Shown here: positions 34,052 through 43,513 of the stretch, one piece after another
Position numbering within the stretch: position 1 is the stretch's first letter
Layout: each line of letters opens with the position of its first letter
Origin: Sphingomonas ginsengisoli An et al. 2013
Lineage (GTDB): Bacteria > Pseudomonadota > Alphaproteobacteria > Sphingomonadales > Sphingomonadaceae
NCBI RefSeq assembly: GCF_009363895.1
Contig: NZ_CP045434.1
Location: forward strand, 1,736,001 to 1,800,000
Length of the DNA: 64,000 nucleotides
Direction of reading: 5' to 3'
Notes under the pieces: generated by a model
What the model was told of the DNA's origin: nothing
Database searches by the model: none
Seen by the model: the letters and a program-made list of their open reading frames with translations, nothing else
Made by a program: the position numbers and the translations under genes

Positions 34052-35245
34052 ATGACCTTATGGAAGTATGGAATGGTGGCTGCGGTTGCGGTCACCGGTG
34101 CAGGGATGTCCAGCGTAGCGTCGGCCGCGCCGATCGAGCGGAGCGGAAACGGCTTTCATCGTGCGGTTTGCGAGCATGTCGCCACTCCCGGTCAGGCCTA
34201 TTGCCACTCGCACGTCCGCGTCGATGCGCGCGGTGAAGTGATCGAAACCAAGGATCAGGCGGCGCAGCCGTTCGTCACGCCGGGCGGCTATAGCCCGGCC
34301 GACCTCAAGAGCGCCTACAAGATCACTGGCACGGGATCGGGCCGCACCATCGCGATCGTCGACGCCTACGGCTATTCGAACGCTGAAGCCGACCTGGCCG
34401 TCTACCGGGCGCAATATGGCCTGGCGCCGTGCACCACCGCCAACGGTTGCTTCAAGAAGGTCAACCAGAGCGGCAGCACCACCAGCAGCCCGCGCGACAA
34501 CACCGGCTGGGATCAGGAAGCCGCGCTCGACCTCGATATGGCGAGCGCCCTGTGCAACAGCTGCAAGATCATCCTGGTGCAGGCCAACAGCGCCAGCCTC
34601 GCTGACCTTGCGGCCGCGGTGAACACCGCCGCCAACCTCGGCGCGAACGTCATCTCCAACAGCTACGGCGGTGGCGAGAATGGCGCGACCACCTACGCGG
34701 CCGCCTACAACCATCCCGGCATCGCCATCACGGTGAGTTCGGGTGACAGCGGCTACGGCGTGCAGTTCCCGGCGAGCGCGCCGACCGTCACCGCTGTCGG
34801 TGGCACCGCGCTGACCAAGGCGTCGAATGCGCGCGGCTGGAACGAGACCGCCTGGTCGGGTGCGGGCAGCGGCTGCAGCGCCGTCTTCGCCAAGCCGTCG
34901 TGGCAGAATGACCCGCTGTGCGCCACGCGCATGGAAGCGGACGTCTCGGCGGTCGCCGATCCCAACACCGGCGTCGCCGTCTACGGTCCGACCGGTCGCG
35001 GCACAAAGTCCGGCTGGATGGTCTTCGGCGGCACCAGCGTCGCCGCGCCGGTTGTCGGCGCGATCTACGCGGTCGCCGGCGACAGCGTGAACGGGGCGCA
35101 GGAGCTGTACAGCAAGAGCAGCAGCCTCAATGATGTGACCTCGGGCTCGAACGGCAGCTGCGGCGGCACCTACCAGTGCACCGCCGGTGTCGGCTATGAC
35201 GGCCCGACGGGTCTGGGCACGCCGAACACCACGGCCGCCTTCTGA
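34052..35245 (+). CDS. Secreted S53 (sedolisin/kumamolisin-type) serine peptidase
   Basis: Exported acid-type serine-carboxyl peptidase. It has 397 residues with a signal peptide ending SSVASAAP. The catalytic set is visible: Glu156 and Asp160 in DQEAALDLDM, Ser329 in FGGTSVAAP, and the oxyanion Asp232 in SSGDSGYG. The C-terminal calcium site is suggested by YDGPTGLGTPN. The long pro-domain of classic kumamolisins is nearly absent (about 55 residues between the signal and PGGYSPADLKSAY). Eight or so cysteines suggest disulfides. A strong GGGAGGT ribosome site precedes ATG 34052. It is followed by a hairpin and an orphan secretin gene. Confidence 0.9.
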   Translation: MTLWKYGMVAAVAVTGAGMSSVASAAPIERSGNGFHRAVCEHVATPGQAYCHSHVRVDARGEVIETKDQAAQPFVTPGGYSPADLKSAYKITGTGSGRTIAIVDAYGYSNAEADLAVYRAQYGLAPCTTANGCFKKVNQSGSTTSSPRDNTGWDQEAALDLDMASALCNSCKIILVQANSASLADLAAAVNTAANLGANVISNSYGGGENGATTYAAAYNHPGIAITVSSGDSGYGVQFPASAPTVTAVGGTALTKASNARGWNETAWSGAGSGCSAVFAKPSWQNDPLCATRMEADVSAVADPNTGVAVYGPTGRGTKSGWMVFGGTSVAAPVVGAIYAVAGDSVNGAQELYSKSSSLNDVTSGSNGSCGGTYQCTAGVGYDGPTGLGTPNTTAAF

Positions 35246-35260
35246 CCTGAGGGCAAAGGG

Positions 35261-35292
35261 GATCCGCGCCGCTGACAGGGGCGGCGCGGATC
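35261..35292 (+). terminator. Perfect hairpin between the peptidase and secretin genes
   Basis: A 12-bp perfect stem (GATCCGCGCCGC 35261-35272 with its complement 35281-35292) and an eight-base loop, 16 bases after the peptidase stop. There is no clear T-run, so it may be an attenuator or mRNA-stability structure rather than a full terminator; the secretin start is only 29 bases beyond. Confidence 0.6.
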
Positions 35293-35320
35293 ATCCCTTA
35301 GAGTGGGGAATGAGTAAGAC

Positions 35321-36889
35321 GTGAAGCGGTTCCTTCTGGCGGTGCAGGCCCTGTTGCTGATCTGCGCCTTGCCAACCGAAGCCGGAGCGCAGACGCGCCC
35401 AATGCCGGTCCAGGCAGTCCTGCGCGAGGTCAAGCTGATCAGCGAATCGGCGAACGACACCCGGCTGCAACTGACCTTCGAACCCAAGACGAACAGCTAC
35501 GGACCGACAGGCCTCGACCGCGGCCGGCCCGGCATTGGCTTTGCCAGCACCGTGCGCGGCAACAGCGCCGTGTCGCCGCCGCTCCGCGGCCTGGTCCGCA
35601 CCATCGATTTCGACCAGCAGGGCTCGGTCCTCCTGCTCCACTTCGGCACCGCCGCCCCCGGCGCGAACGTCAGTGCCGTGCAGACCGGCGACAAGGTGAT
35701 CGAGGTCGACGTCTCGACCGGCGTCCCCGCAGGGCCGGTGAAGACCGACATCCCGACCGGCGCCACCAGCGGCTTGCCCGCCGCCAGCGAGCCGCCGCCC
35801 GGCGAGGACGGCTATGAGCTCGTTCGCCTCAAATATGCCGACGTTTCCGAAGTGGTCGGACTGCTGACCGAGGGCGTGACCGTCAAGTCGAACGACCTGT
35901 TCCTGCCGCGCGAGCCGGCGTTCGGCTCGTCGGGCCTGACCGGCGCCAACAGCTACAGCAGCGCGCAGACCAGCCAGTCGCCGGGGACCAACGACGATCC
36001 GCTCGGCCAGTCGGTCGACAGCTCGATGGCGATCGACCGCCGCTTGAACGCAATCTGGCTCAAGGGCTCGCCCGACCGCATTGCGCGGATGAAGGCGATG
36101 ATCGCCTTGATCGACGTCCCGCTCGACAGCGTGATCCTCGAGACCCAGTTCCTCGAACTGACCGAGAGTGGTTCCAAGGCGATCGGAATCGACTTCACCA
36201 ACGCCAACGGTCAGGTCGGCGTCTTCACCGTCGGCTCGGGCGGCTTCATCCCGGTCGGCGTGTCGCAGGGGTGCAGCAGCGACGGCAATGGCAATCGCAG
36301 TTGCTCGGGCCACGTCACCGGCGCGTCCTTCCAGGCCGCGATCTACGCCCAGATCGCCAAGGGCAACGGGCGCATCGTCTCAAAGCCGCGGATTTCGGCG
36401 CAGAGCGGCTCGACCGCCAAGATTATCACCGGCGACGCGCTGCCGATCCTGACCGCCATCACCCTGTCGGGCGTCAACGGCGTCAGCCAGCAGGTGCAAT
36501 ACGTCAACGTCGGCGTCACCCTCCAAATCGCCCCCCGCGTCAGCGAGGACGGCTATGTGATGAGCCACGTGTTCTGCGTGGTCTCGAGCGTGTCAGGCTA
36601 CAGCCAGGGCTATCCGACGATCAGCCAGCGCGAGGCCGAGACCTCGGCCACCGTCCACGATGGCGAGAGCTTCGTGATCGGCGGCCTGACCCAGGAAGAC
36701 GTCATCAACAGCAAGTCGAAGATCCCGCTGCTCGGCGACATTCCGCTGGTCGGCCAGGCCTTCCGCACCGATCGTTCGACCCGCGCCAAGACCGAGCTCT
36801 ACATCGTGGTGACCCCGCATGTGATCCGCCGCGGCTCGGCGGTGGGCGTCCCCTCGACGGTGCAGATCCCGGCCAGCGCGCTGCAGTAG
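35321..36889 (+). CDS. Type II/III secretion-type secretin (orphan)
   Basis: A 522-residue outer-membrane secretin. A signal peptide (LLAVQALLLICALPTEAGA-QT) is followed by an AMIN-like beta domain (about 30-135), an N-domain (ELVRLKYADVSEVVGLL, MAIDRRLNAIWLKGSPDRI) and the secretin homology region: LDSVILETQFLELTESGSK, GRIVSKPRISAQSGSTAKI, YVNVGVTLQIAPRVSEDGYV and IPLLGDIPLVGQAFR. GTG 35321 is the only reasonable start, since the ATG at 35310 meets a stop at once. No other secretion or pilus gene is adjacent, so partner genes must lie elsewhere, or it serves the upstream peptidase. Confidence 0.88.
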   Translation: MKRFLLAVQALLLICALPTEAGAQTRPMPVQAVLREVKLISESANDTRLQLTFEPKTNSYGPTGLDRGRPGIGFASTVRGNSAVSPPLRGLVRTIDFDQQGSVLLLHFGTAAPGANVSAVQTGDKVIEVDVSTGVPAGPVKTDIPTGATSGLPAASEPPPGEDGYELVRLKYADVSEVVGLLTEGVTVKSNDLFLPREPAFGSSGLTGANSYSSAQTSQSPGTNDDPLGQSVDSSMAIDRRLNAIWLKGSPDRIARMKAMIALIDVPLDSVILETQFLELTESGSKAIGIDFTNANGQVGVFTVGSGGFIPVGVSQGCSSDGNGNRSCSGHVTGASFQAAIYAQIAKGNGRIVSKPRISAQSGSTAKIITGDALPILTAITLSGVNGVSQQVQYVNVGVTLQIAPRVSEDGYVMSHVFCVVSSVSGYSQGYPTISQREAETSATVHDGESFVIGGLTQEDVINSKSKIPLLGDIPLVGQAFRTDRSTRAKTELYIVVTPHVIRRGSAVGVPSTVQIPASALQ

Positions 36890-36946
36890 GGAGTTGGCGC
36901 GCGGCGGCGCACATGGCAGTGGCGGGGTCAAGGAGATCACGCCCCC

Positions 36947-38059
<1,113 letters not shown>

Positions 38060-38076
38060 GCAATGGAGAAAAAACG

Positions 38077-38460
38077 ATGTTCAGTCATGTGATGGTCGGC
38101 AGCAACGACATCGACCGGTCGAAGCGCTTCTACGATGCCCTGTTTGGCGCCACCGGCGGCAAGCCGGGGCGAATCGACGACAAGGGCCGCCTTATCTACC
38201 TCAACAACGGCGGCATCTTCATGGTCAGCCAGCCGATCAACGGCGCTCCGGCGACCCACGGCAACGGCTCGACCATCGGCTTCGGCGTCGACGGGCCCGA
38301 GCAAGCCCATGCCTGGCACGAGGCCGGGGTCGCCAATGGCGGCACGGCGATCGAGGATCCGCCGGGCCTGCGCGAAAGCAGCTTCGGCGGCCTTTACCTC
38401 GCCTATTTGCGCGATCCCGACGGCAACAAGCTCTGCGCACTGCATCGACCGCAGAGTTGA
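38077..38460 (+). CDS. VOC (glyoxalase-like) family protein
   Basis: A 127-residue vicinal-oxygen-chelate fold protein: FSHVMVGSNDIDRSKRFYDA at the start and YLAYLRDPDGNKLCALHR at the end, with a possible metal-binding Glu or His in between. It lies between frmA and fghA with tight spacing, so a role in formaldehyde or glutathione-adduct handling is likely, but the reaction is unknown. ATG 38077 follows a GGAG site; the stop shares one base with the fghA ATG (TGATG). Confidence 0.88.
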   Translation: MFSHVMVGSNDIDRSKRFYDALFGATGGKPGRIDDKGRLIYLNNGGIFMVSQPINGAPATHGNGSTIGFGVDGPEQAHAWHEAGVANGGTAIEDPPGLRESSFGGLYLAYLRDPDGNKLCALHRPQS

Positions 38461-39290
38461 TGGAGGTAGTCAGCGAGAACCGGGCCTATGGCGGGCGGCA
38501 ACTGGTCTGCCGCCACGTCTCGGCCGCGACGCGCACGGACATGGTGTTCAGCCTGTTCCTGCCGCCGCAGGCGGAGCATGGCCCGGTTCCGCTGGTGACC
38601 TATCTGTCGGGGCTGACCTGCACCCACGCCAATGTCACCGACAAAGGCGAATATCGCGCCGCCTGCGCCGAATTAGGCGTCGCCTTCCTCGCTCCCGACA
38701 CCTCGCCGCGGGGCGAGGGCGTGGCCGACGAGGAGGGTTGGGACATCGGCCTCGGCGCCGGCTTTTACGTCGACGCGACGCAGGCGCCGTGGGCGCCACA
38801 TTATTCGATGTGGTCCTACGTCACCGACGAATTGCCTGAGCTGATCGCACGCGAATTCTCGCTCGACCTCACTCGGCAGGGCATCAGCGGCCATTCGATG
38901 GGCGGGCACGGCGCGTTGACGGTGGCGCTGCGCCACCCGGGCCGCTTTCGCAGCGTCTCCGCCTTCGCCCCGATCGTCGCCCCGAGCCAGGTGCCGTGGG
39001 GCGAGAAGGCTTTTTCCCGCTACCTCGGCGACGACCGCGCGGGCTGGCGCGGGCACGACGCCGTGGCGCTGATCGAGGACGGCGTCCGCCTGCCCGAGTT
39101 GCTCGTCGATGTCGGCACCGCCGACCCCTTCCTCGAGCGCGAACTCAAGCCCGAGTTGCTCGAGGCGGCCTGTGAGCGCGCCGGCATCGCCCTCTTGCTG
39201 CGACGCCAGCCCGGATACGATCACAGCTATTATTTCATCGCGACCTTCATGGCCGACCACCTTCGCTGGCACGCCGAACGACTGATCTGA
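38460..39290 (+). CDS. fghA: S-formylglutathione hydrolase
   Basis: Hydrolyses S-formylglutathione to formate and glutathione, completing glutathione-dependent formaldehyde removal. 276-residue alpha/beta hydrolase: YLSGLTCTHANVTDKGEYR, nucleophile Ser146 in ISGHSMGGHGAL, an Asp in DVGTADPFL, and the catalytic His in QPGYDHSYYFIATFM. All are close to the FrmB/FghA/esterase D pattern. ATG 38460 overlaps the VOC stop by one base. Confidence 0.95.
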   Translation: MEVVSENRAYGGRQLVCRHVSAATRTDMVFSLFLPPQAEHGPVPLVTYLSGLTCTHANVTDKGEYRAACAELGVAFLAPDTSPRGEGVADEEGWDIGLGAGFYVDATQAPWAPHYSMWSYVTDELPELIAREFSLDLTRQGISGHSMGGHGALTVALRHPGRFRSVSAFAPIVAPSQVPWGEKAFSRYLGDDRAGWRGHDAVALIEDGVRLPELLVDVGTADPFLERELKPELLEAACERAGIALLLRRQPGYDHSYYFIATFMADHLRWHAERLI

Positions 39291-39332
39291 GCGACTTGGG
39301 CTTTTCTTAACTGCCGCTTCCTAAGATGAGGC

Positions 39333-40160
39333 ATGACCAGCCGCGCGTCCGCCTTCGACCTTGCTCGATCCTCGTGCGCCGAATGCCGCGACGGCCAGCC
39401 GTTTCCCTTGCCCACCCGCGCCGCCTTCCACCCGATCCTCGATCTCCAGGACGAGCGGGTGTTCGCCTACGAGGCGCTGATCCGCGGGATCGACGGGCAG
39501 AGCGCAGCCTTCGTGCTGCAGCAGGTCGGCGCCGACCAGGAGCATAGCTTCGATCAGGCCTGCCGGATGACCGCGATCCGCGACGCCGCCGCCGCCGGCA
39601 TCGCCGCGACCGGCGCCAAATTGTCGATCAACTTCCTTCCCAACGCCGTTCGCAACCCGCGCAGCTGCATCCAGCAGACGCTGCGCGCCGCCGCGGACGC
39701 GGGCCTCTCGCCCGACCGACTGGTGTTCGAATTCTCCGAGAACGAGCGCTACGACCTCGCCCACCTGCGCGGAATCGTCGCCTGCTATCGCGAGCTTGGC
39801 TGCCAGGTCGCGATCGACGACTTCAGCACCGGTCATGCCGGCATGTGCCAGCTCGCGGTTCTCCAGACCGACATGGTCAAACTCGACATGGAGCTGATTC
39901 GCGGGCTCGACCGCGACCAGCGCCGGCGAGCGATCGTCGAATCGCTGGTGTTGCTGATCCGCCGGCTCGGGACCGAGGCCATCGCCGAGGGCGTCGAAAC
40001 CGAGGAGGAACTCGAGGTCCTCCGGCTGCTGGGCGTGCGCTTCGTCCAGGGTTTCCTGTTCGGCAAGCCGGCACTAGGCACCCTGCCATCCTACCCCGAT
40101 CGCCTGCGCCGCGGCGCGGTGCGCCGGCGCCACGCGCCGATCAACGCCCGTTTCGGTTGA
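39333..40160 (+). CDS. EAL-domain c-di-GMP phosphodiesterase
   Basis: A 275-residue cytoplasmic protein made of an EAL domain only. The catalytic signature is complete: EALIRG (Glu47), INFLPNAVRN, FEFSENE, IDDFSTGHAGM, VKLDMEL, AEGVETEEE and FVQGFLFGKPA. It should cleave cyclic di-GMP to pGpG. A short N-terminal extension has a Cys-x-x-Cys (Cys15/Cys18, SCAEC) that could bind metal or sense redox. No GGDEF or sensor domain is attached. Single gene with its own upstream region. Confidence 0.9.
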   Translation: MTSRASAFDLARSSCAECRDGQPFPLPTRAAFHPILDLQDERVFAYEALIRGIDGQSAAFVLQQVGADQEHSFDQACRMTAIRDAAAAGIAATGAKLSINFLPNAVRNPRSCIQQTLRAAADAGLSPDRLVFEFSENERYDLAHLRGIVACYRELGCQVAIDDFSTGHAGMCQLAVLQTDMVKLDMELIRGLDRDQRRRAIVESLVLLIRRLGTEAIAEGVETEEELEVLRLLGVRFVQGFLFGKPALGTLPSYPDRLRRGAVRRRHAPINARFG

Positions 40161-40292
40161 GCCGCGCCTGAGCGCCCCCCGCCGGCAGCGCTGACCTTGG
40201 CCGACTTTCACTCCTGATACAGCAGCCGATCGCTACGAACGGCTGGGACCGACTTGTGCGATGCCGATCGGTCGCTTTTCACTTAAAGAAAA

Positions 40293-40318
40293 ACCCGCCT
40301 CTCCGAAGAGAAGCGGGT
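40293..40318 (-). terminator. Terminator of the barrel-protein gene
   Basis: Stem ACCCGC-C-TCTC (40293-40303) paired with GAGA-A-GCGGGT (40308-40318), four-base loop, one internal mismatch. On the minus strand it is followed by TTTTTCTTT, a good Rho-independent signature for the barrel-protein gene that ends at 40347. Confidence 0.85.
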
Positions 40319-40346
40319 CTTCCTTGTTCAGCCTTGGACCGAAGCC

Positions 40347-41114
40347 TTAGCCACGCTCAGGAGCAGGCGGCGGCGGCGGCGGCGGCGGCGCCGGGCAGGT
40401 GTCGGTCGCCAGGATCACCGAGCCGTCCGGGCAGGTCTGCGTCGCCGGAGGCGGCGGAGGCGGCGGGGGCGGCGGCGGAGGCGGCGGAGCCACTTCAACC
40501 GGAGCGCTCGGACCGAAGCGCAGGCCGACGCCGATCAGGCCGACGAGGCGCGACGAGTCGGTGCGGTAGTTCGAGTAACGACCTTCCGCCTTCACGTAGA
40601 GGTTGTTGGTCAGCAGCTGCTCGATGCCGCCGCCCACGGTCCAGCCACGGGTGCGATAGTGATTGTAGTAATCACCATAAGCGGTGTTGACCGGAATACC
40701 CGGGGTCGCGATCGGATCGGCGTTGAAGCGCTTGCGCTGCTCGTTCACGACGATACCGCCCTTGGCATAGACCAGGGTCGACGGGGTGACGAGCACGCCG
40801 GCGCGGACCGCACCGCCCCACTCCTCGAACGACTTGCGATAGGCCACGCCGGGCCCGTCACGGGTGATGTTCTCGTTGGGAGCCCACCAGAAGGTGCCCT
40901 CCGCGCCGAGGACGAAATTGGTTCCGAGCAGGAAATCCGCGCCGACCGAACCGCCGACACCGACCTTGGTGTGGTGGTTGCCTTCCGAATAGAAGCGGTC
41001 GCCGCCGACCTGAACGTCCGCACGGACGGCCGGGAAGCGATATTCCTGCGCACTGGCGGCGGTCGCCCCCAGCATCGACAGCGCAACCAGTGCGCTAGTG
41101 GCTAAGTACTTCAT
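40347..41114 (-). CDS. Outer-membrane beta-barrel protein with polyproline C-terminus
   Basis: A 255-residue outer-membrane protein. The signal peptide (MKYLATSALVALSMLGATAASA-QE) is followed by an eight-strand barrel of about 170 residues (KVGVGGSVGADFLLGTNFVL, RTRGWTVGGGIEQLLTNNLY, SRLVGLIGVGLRFGPSAP). A run of about 14 prolines, TQTCPDGSVILATDTCP and a second run of eight prolines end the chain. This looks like an OmpA-type protein whose peptidoglycan-binding domain has been lost or replaced by a Pro-rich tail. Start ATG 41114. The 287-bp upstream gap is AT-rich and holds no other gene I can see. Confidence 0.86.
   Translation of the reverse strand: MKYLATSALVALSMLGATAASAQEYRFPAVRADVQVGGDRFYSEGNHHTKVGVGGSVGADFLLGTNFVLGAEGTFWWAPNENITRDGPGVAYRKSFEEWGGAVRAGVLVTPSTLVYAKGGIVVNEQRKRFNADPIATPGIPVNTAYGDYYNHYRTRGWTVGGGIEQLLTNNLYVKAEGRYSNYRTDSSRLVGLIGVGLRFGPSAPVEVAPPPPPPPPPPPPPPATQTCPDGSVILATDTCPAPPPPPPPPAPERG
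40366..40489 (-). repeat. GGC/GCC triplet tracts encoding polyproline
   Basis: Two triplet tracts flank the double-cysteine motif of the barrel protein: a pure (GGC)8-type run at 40366-40390 and an imperfect GGC/GGA run at about 40446-40489. Read on the minus strand they encode 8 and about 14 prolines. Such tracts are prone to slippage, so the length of the tail may vary between strains. Confidence 0.8.
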
Positions 41115-41401
41115 TCTGCTCCCTATTCTTCTTCGTTGCGGTACAGTGACTTGCCTAATACGTAGAGCTCAGGTCCCCCGCGGGTCGTTCACCGTGCACT
41201 GCACAATACTCGTCTTCCGGGACGAAATAAAGACGGCAATGCCGGCAGCACCCTGGATGCCCTACCCTTTATCAAGCTAACCACGAAGCCCTCAGGAAAC
41301 TCCTAACGCCCGTGCCGAGTTCCTTTTGACTACGAAACGAGCCGAGCGATGCATATAGGCAACAGTACTGACTGCGGGAAACTATTCGTTATTTTCGCGT
41401 C

Positions 41402-42205
41402 ATGAACATCGAGGTGCTGGACAAGGTTTCGACGATCCTTCGTGAAGTCGCCGACAGCGTTTTACTTCGCGATTTTCGACCCGGAAAAACCGTGGACGGA
41501 TGGGAAAAATCCGCCGGTGAGATCGTCACCAAAACCGATCGGTTGGCCGAGGCGACGATCTCGCGCCGGCTCCGCGACCTTCGTCCCCACGGCATAGTGA
41601 TTGGTGAGGAAGCCGTTGCGACGCGGCCTGAACTTTTGTCGGCGTTGAGCGAACCGCTCGTCTGGTTGCTCGATCCGCTCGACGGGACACGCAACTTTGC
41701 CCGCGGTGAGGGTCCATTCGCGACGATGCTGTGCCTGCTCGCGCACGGCCAGCCGGTCGCCGCCTGGATCCTCGATCCGCTCACCGGGCGGCTGGTGGTG
41801 GCGGAGCGCGGCGCCGGTGCCTGGGACGGCGCGACGCGATTGCGGTGTCGCAAGGACGTCCGAAGCATTGCCGAGGCGACGGCGATCGTCAGCGACGCCT
41901 TTGTCCCTGCCCCGCTGGTGGAGTGGGTTGCAGCACTGCGGCAGCGGTTAGGTGCGGCATATCCAACCCGGCGCTGCGCCGGCGCCGAATATCCGCTGCT
42001 GGCCGACGGCTCACGCGACCTTATCGTTTATTGGCGGACCCTTCCGTGGGACCATGCCGCGGGGACGCTGCTGGTCGAGGAAGCCGGCGGTGCCGTGCGC
42101 CAGCTCGACGGTTCGCCCTACCGTCCCGCGACCCCCCGCCCTGGGCTGGTCGCGGCAGCGAGCGAGGAATTGCTGGAAGCGGTGCTCGCCTTCACGCCCG
42201 ACTGA
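41402..42205 (+). CDS. Inositol-monophosphatase-family phosphatase
   Basis: A 267-residue Li-sensitive-type phosphatase. The metal-binding motifs are GEEAV (Glu69/70), WLLDPLDGTRNFARG (Asp91, Asp94) and the C-terminal PWDHAAGTLLVEEAGG. Family members cleave inositol phosphates, 3'-phosphoadenosine 5'-phosphate or sugar phosphates; the substrate is not predictable here. It lies next to the capsule export lipoprotein on the same strand, so a sugar-phosphate role in capsule supply is possible. ATG 41402 has a weak ribosome site. Confidence 0.88.
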   Translation: MNIEVLDKVSTILREVADSVLLRDFRPGKTVDGWEKSAGEIVTKTDRLAEATISRRLRDLRPHGIVIGEEAVATRPELLSALSEPLVWLLDPLDGTRNFARGEGPFATMLCLLAHGQPVAAWILDPLTGRLVVAERGAGAWDGATRLRCRKDVRSIAEATAIVSDAFVPAPLVEWVAALRQRLGAAYPTRRCAGAEYPLLADGSRDLIVYWRTLPWDHAAGTLLVEEAGGAVRQLDGSPYRPATPRPGLVAAASEELLEAVLAFTPD

Positions 42206-42307
42206 GCGCGGCGTTCATCCCGGGGTCGGCCTTGTTGTGGCATGGCGAGCGCCGTAAGGGCCTGCAAGCCACGCCCGTCTCCGCATCCATTGGGTCATCG
42301 ATCAACA

Positions 42308-43510
42308 ATGTCCGTCAAGGTCCCGCTTTCCGCCCCGCGTCGCTTCACGACCGTGTCCGTGGCACTTGTCGGCGTGACCCTGCTTTCGGGATGCCAGTCG
42401 CTCGGTATTTCGACCGCGGTCGGGCCAACCCGGCGCGAGGTGCTGGCGTCGAGCCGGGACCTGACCATCCCGGGCCTGCAAATCATTCCAGTCACCACTG
42501 CGAGCGCCGCGCAGCTGTCTTCGGTCGAGCCGCAACAGCGCTTTTCCGACATCTTCGGCAATGCGCGGCCGATCGGGACCATCGTCGGTGTCGGCGATGT
42601 GGTCGAGGTCACCATCTGGGAAGCTCCGCCGGCCGTCCTGTTCGGCGGCGCGCCGGTCAGCACGCGCATCGGCAACGACGTTCAGGGCAGCCGTCCAGGC
42701 ACGCTGCCCGAGCTGATGGTCGGACCTAATGGCACCATTTCGGTCCCGTTTGCTGGCGAGGTTCCGGCCGCGGGGCGCTCGCTCGAGCAGATCCAGCGGA
42801 CCATCGTCGCCCGGCTGCACGGCAAGGCCAACGCCCCGCAGGCGATCGTCCGCATCACCCGCAATGCCACCGCCAATGTCTCGGTGGTCGGCGAGGTCGC
42901 CCAATCGGGCCGCGTGCCGCTGACTCCCAAGGGCGAGCGGCTGCTCGACGTTATTGCCGCTGCCGGGGGCACGCGCCAACCGATCGAGCGCATCACGGTC
43001 CAGCTCGCGCGCGACGATCGCACCGCGACCATGCCGCTCCAGGCCGTGGTCCAGGACAGCCGCCAGAACATCATCCTGCAGAAGGACGATGTCCTCACGC
43101 TGCTCTACCAGCCATACAGCTTTACCGTGCTTGGCGCGGCCGGAAAGAATGAGGAAATCCGCTTCGAGCAGACTGGCCTGACGCTGTCGCAGGCGCTCGG
43201 CCGGACCGCCGGCTTGCAGGATCAGCGCGCCGATTCGCGCGGGGTCTTCATCTTCCGCTTCGAGCCGGTCGAGCGCCTGCGCGGGCTGACCACCTCCGCG
43301 CTTCCCGCGACCGGCCGAGTTCCGGTGATTTATCGCGTCGATCTCAAGAACCCCGAGACCTATTTCGCCGCGCAGCGCTTCGCGATGAAGGACGGCGATG
43401 TGATGTATGTCGCCAACTCGCCCGCCGCCGAATTCCAGCGCTTCGTCAACACCATCGCCAGCACGGTGCTGCCGGGCGTGTCCGTGCTCAACACGGTAAG
43501 AGCTAACTGA
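42308..43510 (+). CDS. Capsule polysaccharide export lipoprotein (Wza/KpsD-type OPX)
   Basis: Outer-membrane polysaccharide export protein, 400 residues. A lipoprotein signal (VALVGVTLLSG-Cys) is followed by the PES domain (GVGDVVEVTIWEAPPAVLF, VGPNGTISVPFAGEVPAAGR) and SLBB-type beta-grasp repeats (VSVVGEVAQSGRVPLTPKGE, YSFTVLGAAGKNEEIRF). The C-terminal segment STVLPGVSVLNTV could be the amphipathic membrane-spanning helix. With KpsE/KpsM/KpsT it would complete the export channel of the capsule. ATG 42308 begins the signal peptide. The next glycosyltransferase starts three bases after its stop. Confidence 0.9.
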   Translation: MSVKVPLSAPRRFTTVSVALVGVTLLSGCQSLGISTAVGPTRREVLASSRDLTIPGLQIIPVTTASAAQLSSVEPQQRFSDIFGNARPIGTIVGVGDVVEVTIWEAPPAVLFGGAPVSTRIGNDVQGSRPGTLPELMVGPNGTISVPFAGEVPAAGRSLEQIQRTIVARLHGKANAPQAIVRITRNATANVSVVGEVAQSGRVPLTPKGERLLDVIAAAGGTRQPIERITVQLARDDRTATMPLQAVVQDSRQNIILQKDDVLTLLYQPYSFTVLGAAGKNEEIRFEQTGLTLSQALGRTAGLQDQRADSRGVFIFRFEPVERLRGLTTSALPATGRVPVIYRVDLKNPETYFAAQRFAMKDGDVMYVANSPAAEFQRFVNTIASTVLPGVSVLNTVRAN

Positions 43511-43513
43511 TCA

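Noticed and set aside
40366..40489. Possible CRISPR or minisatellite array
   Set aside because: The repeats are simple GGC triplets inside a coding region; no spacers and no cas genes nearby.
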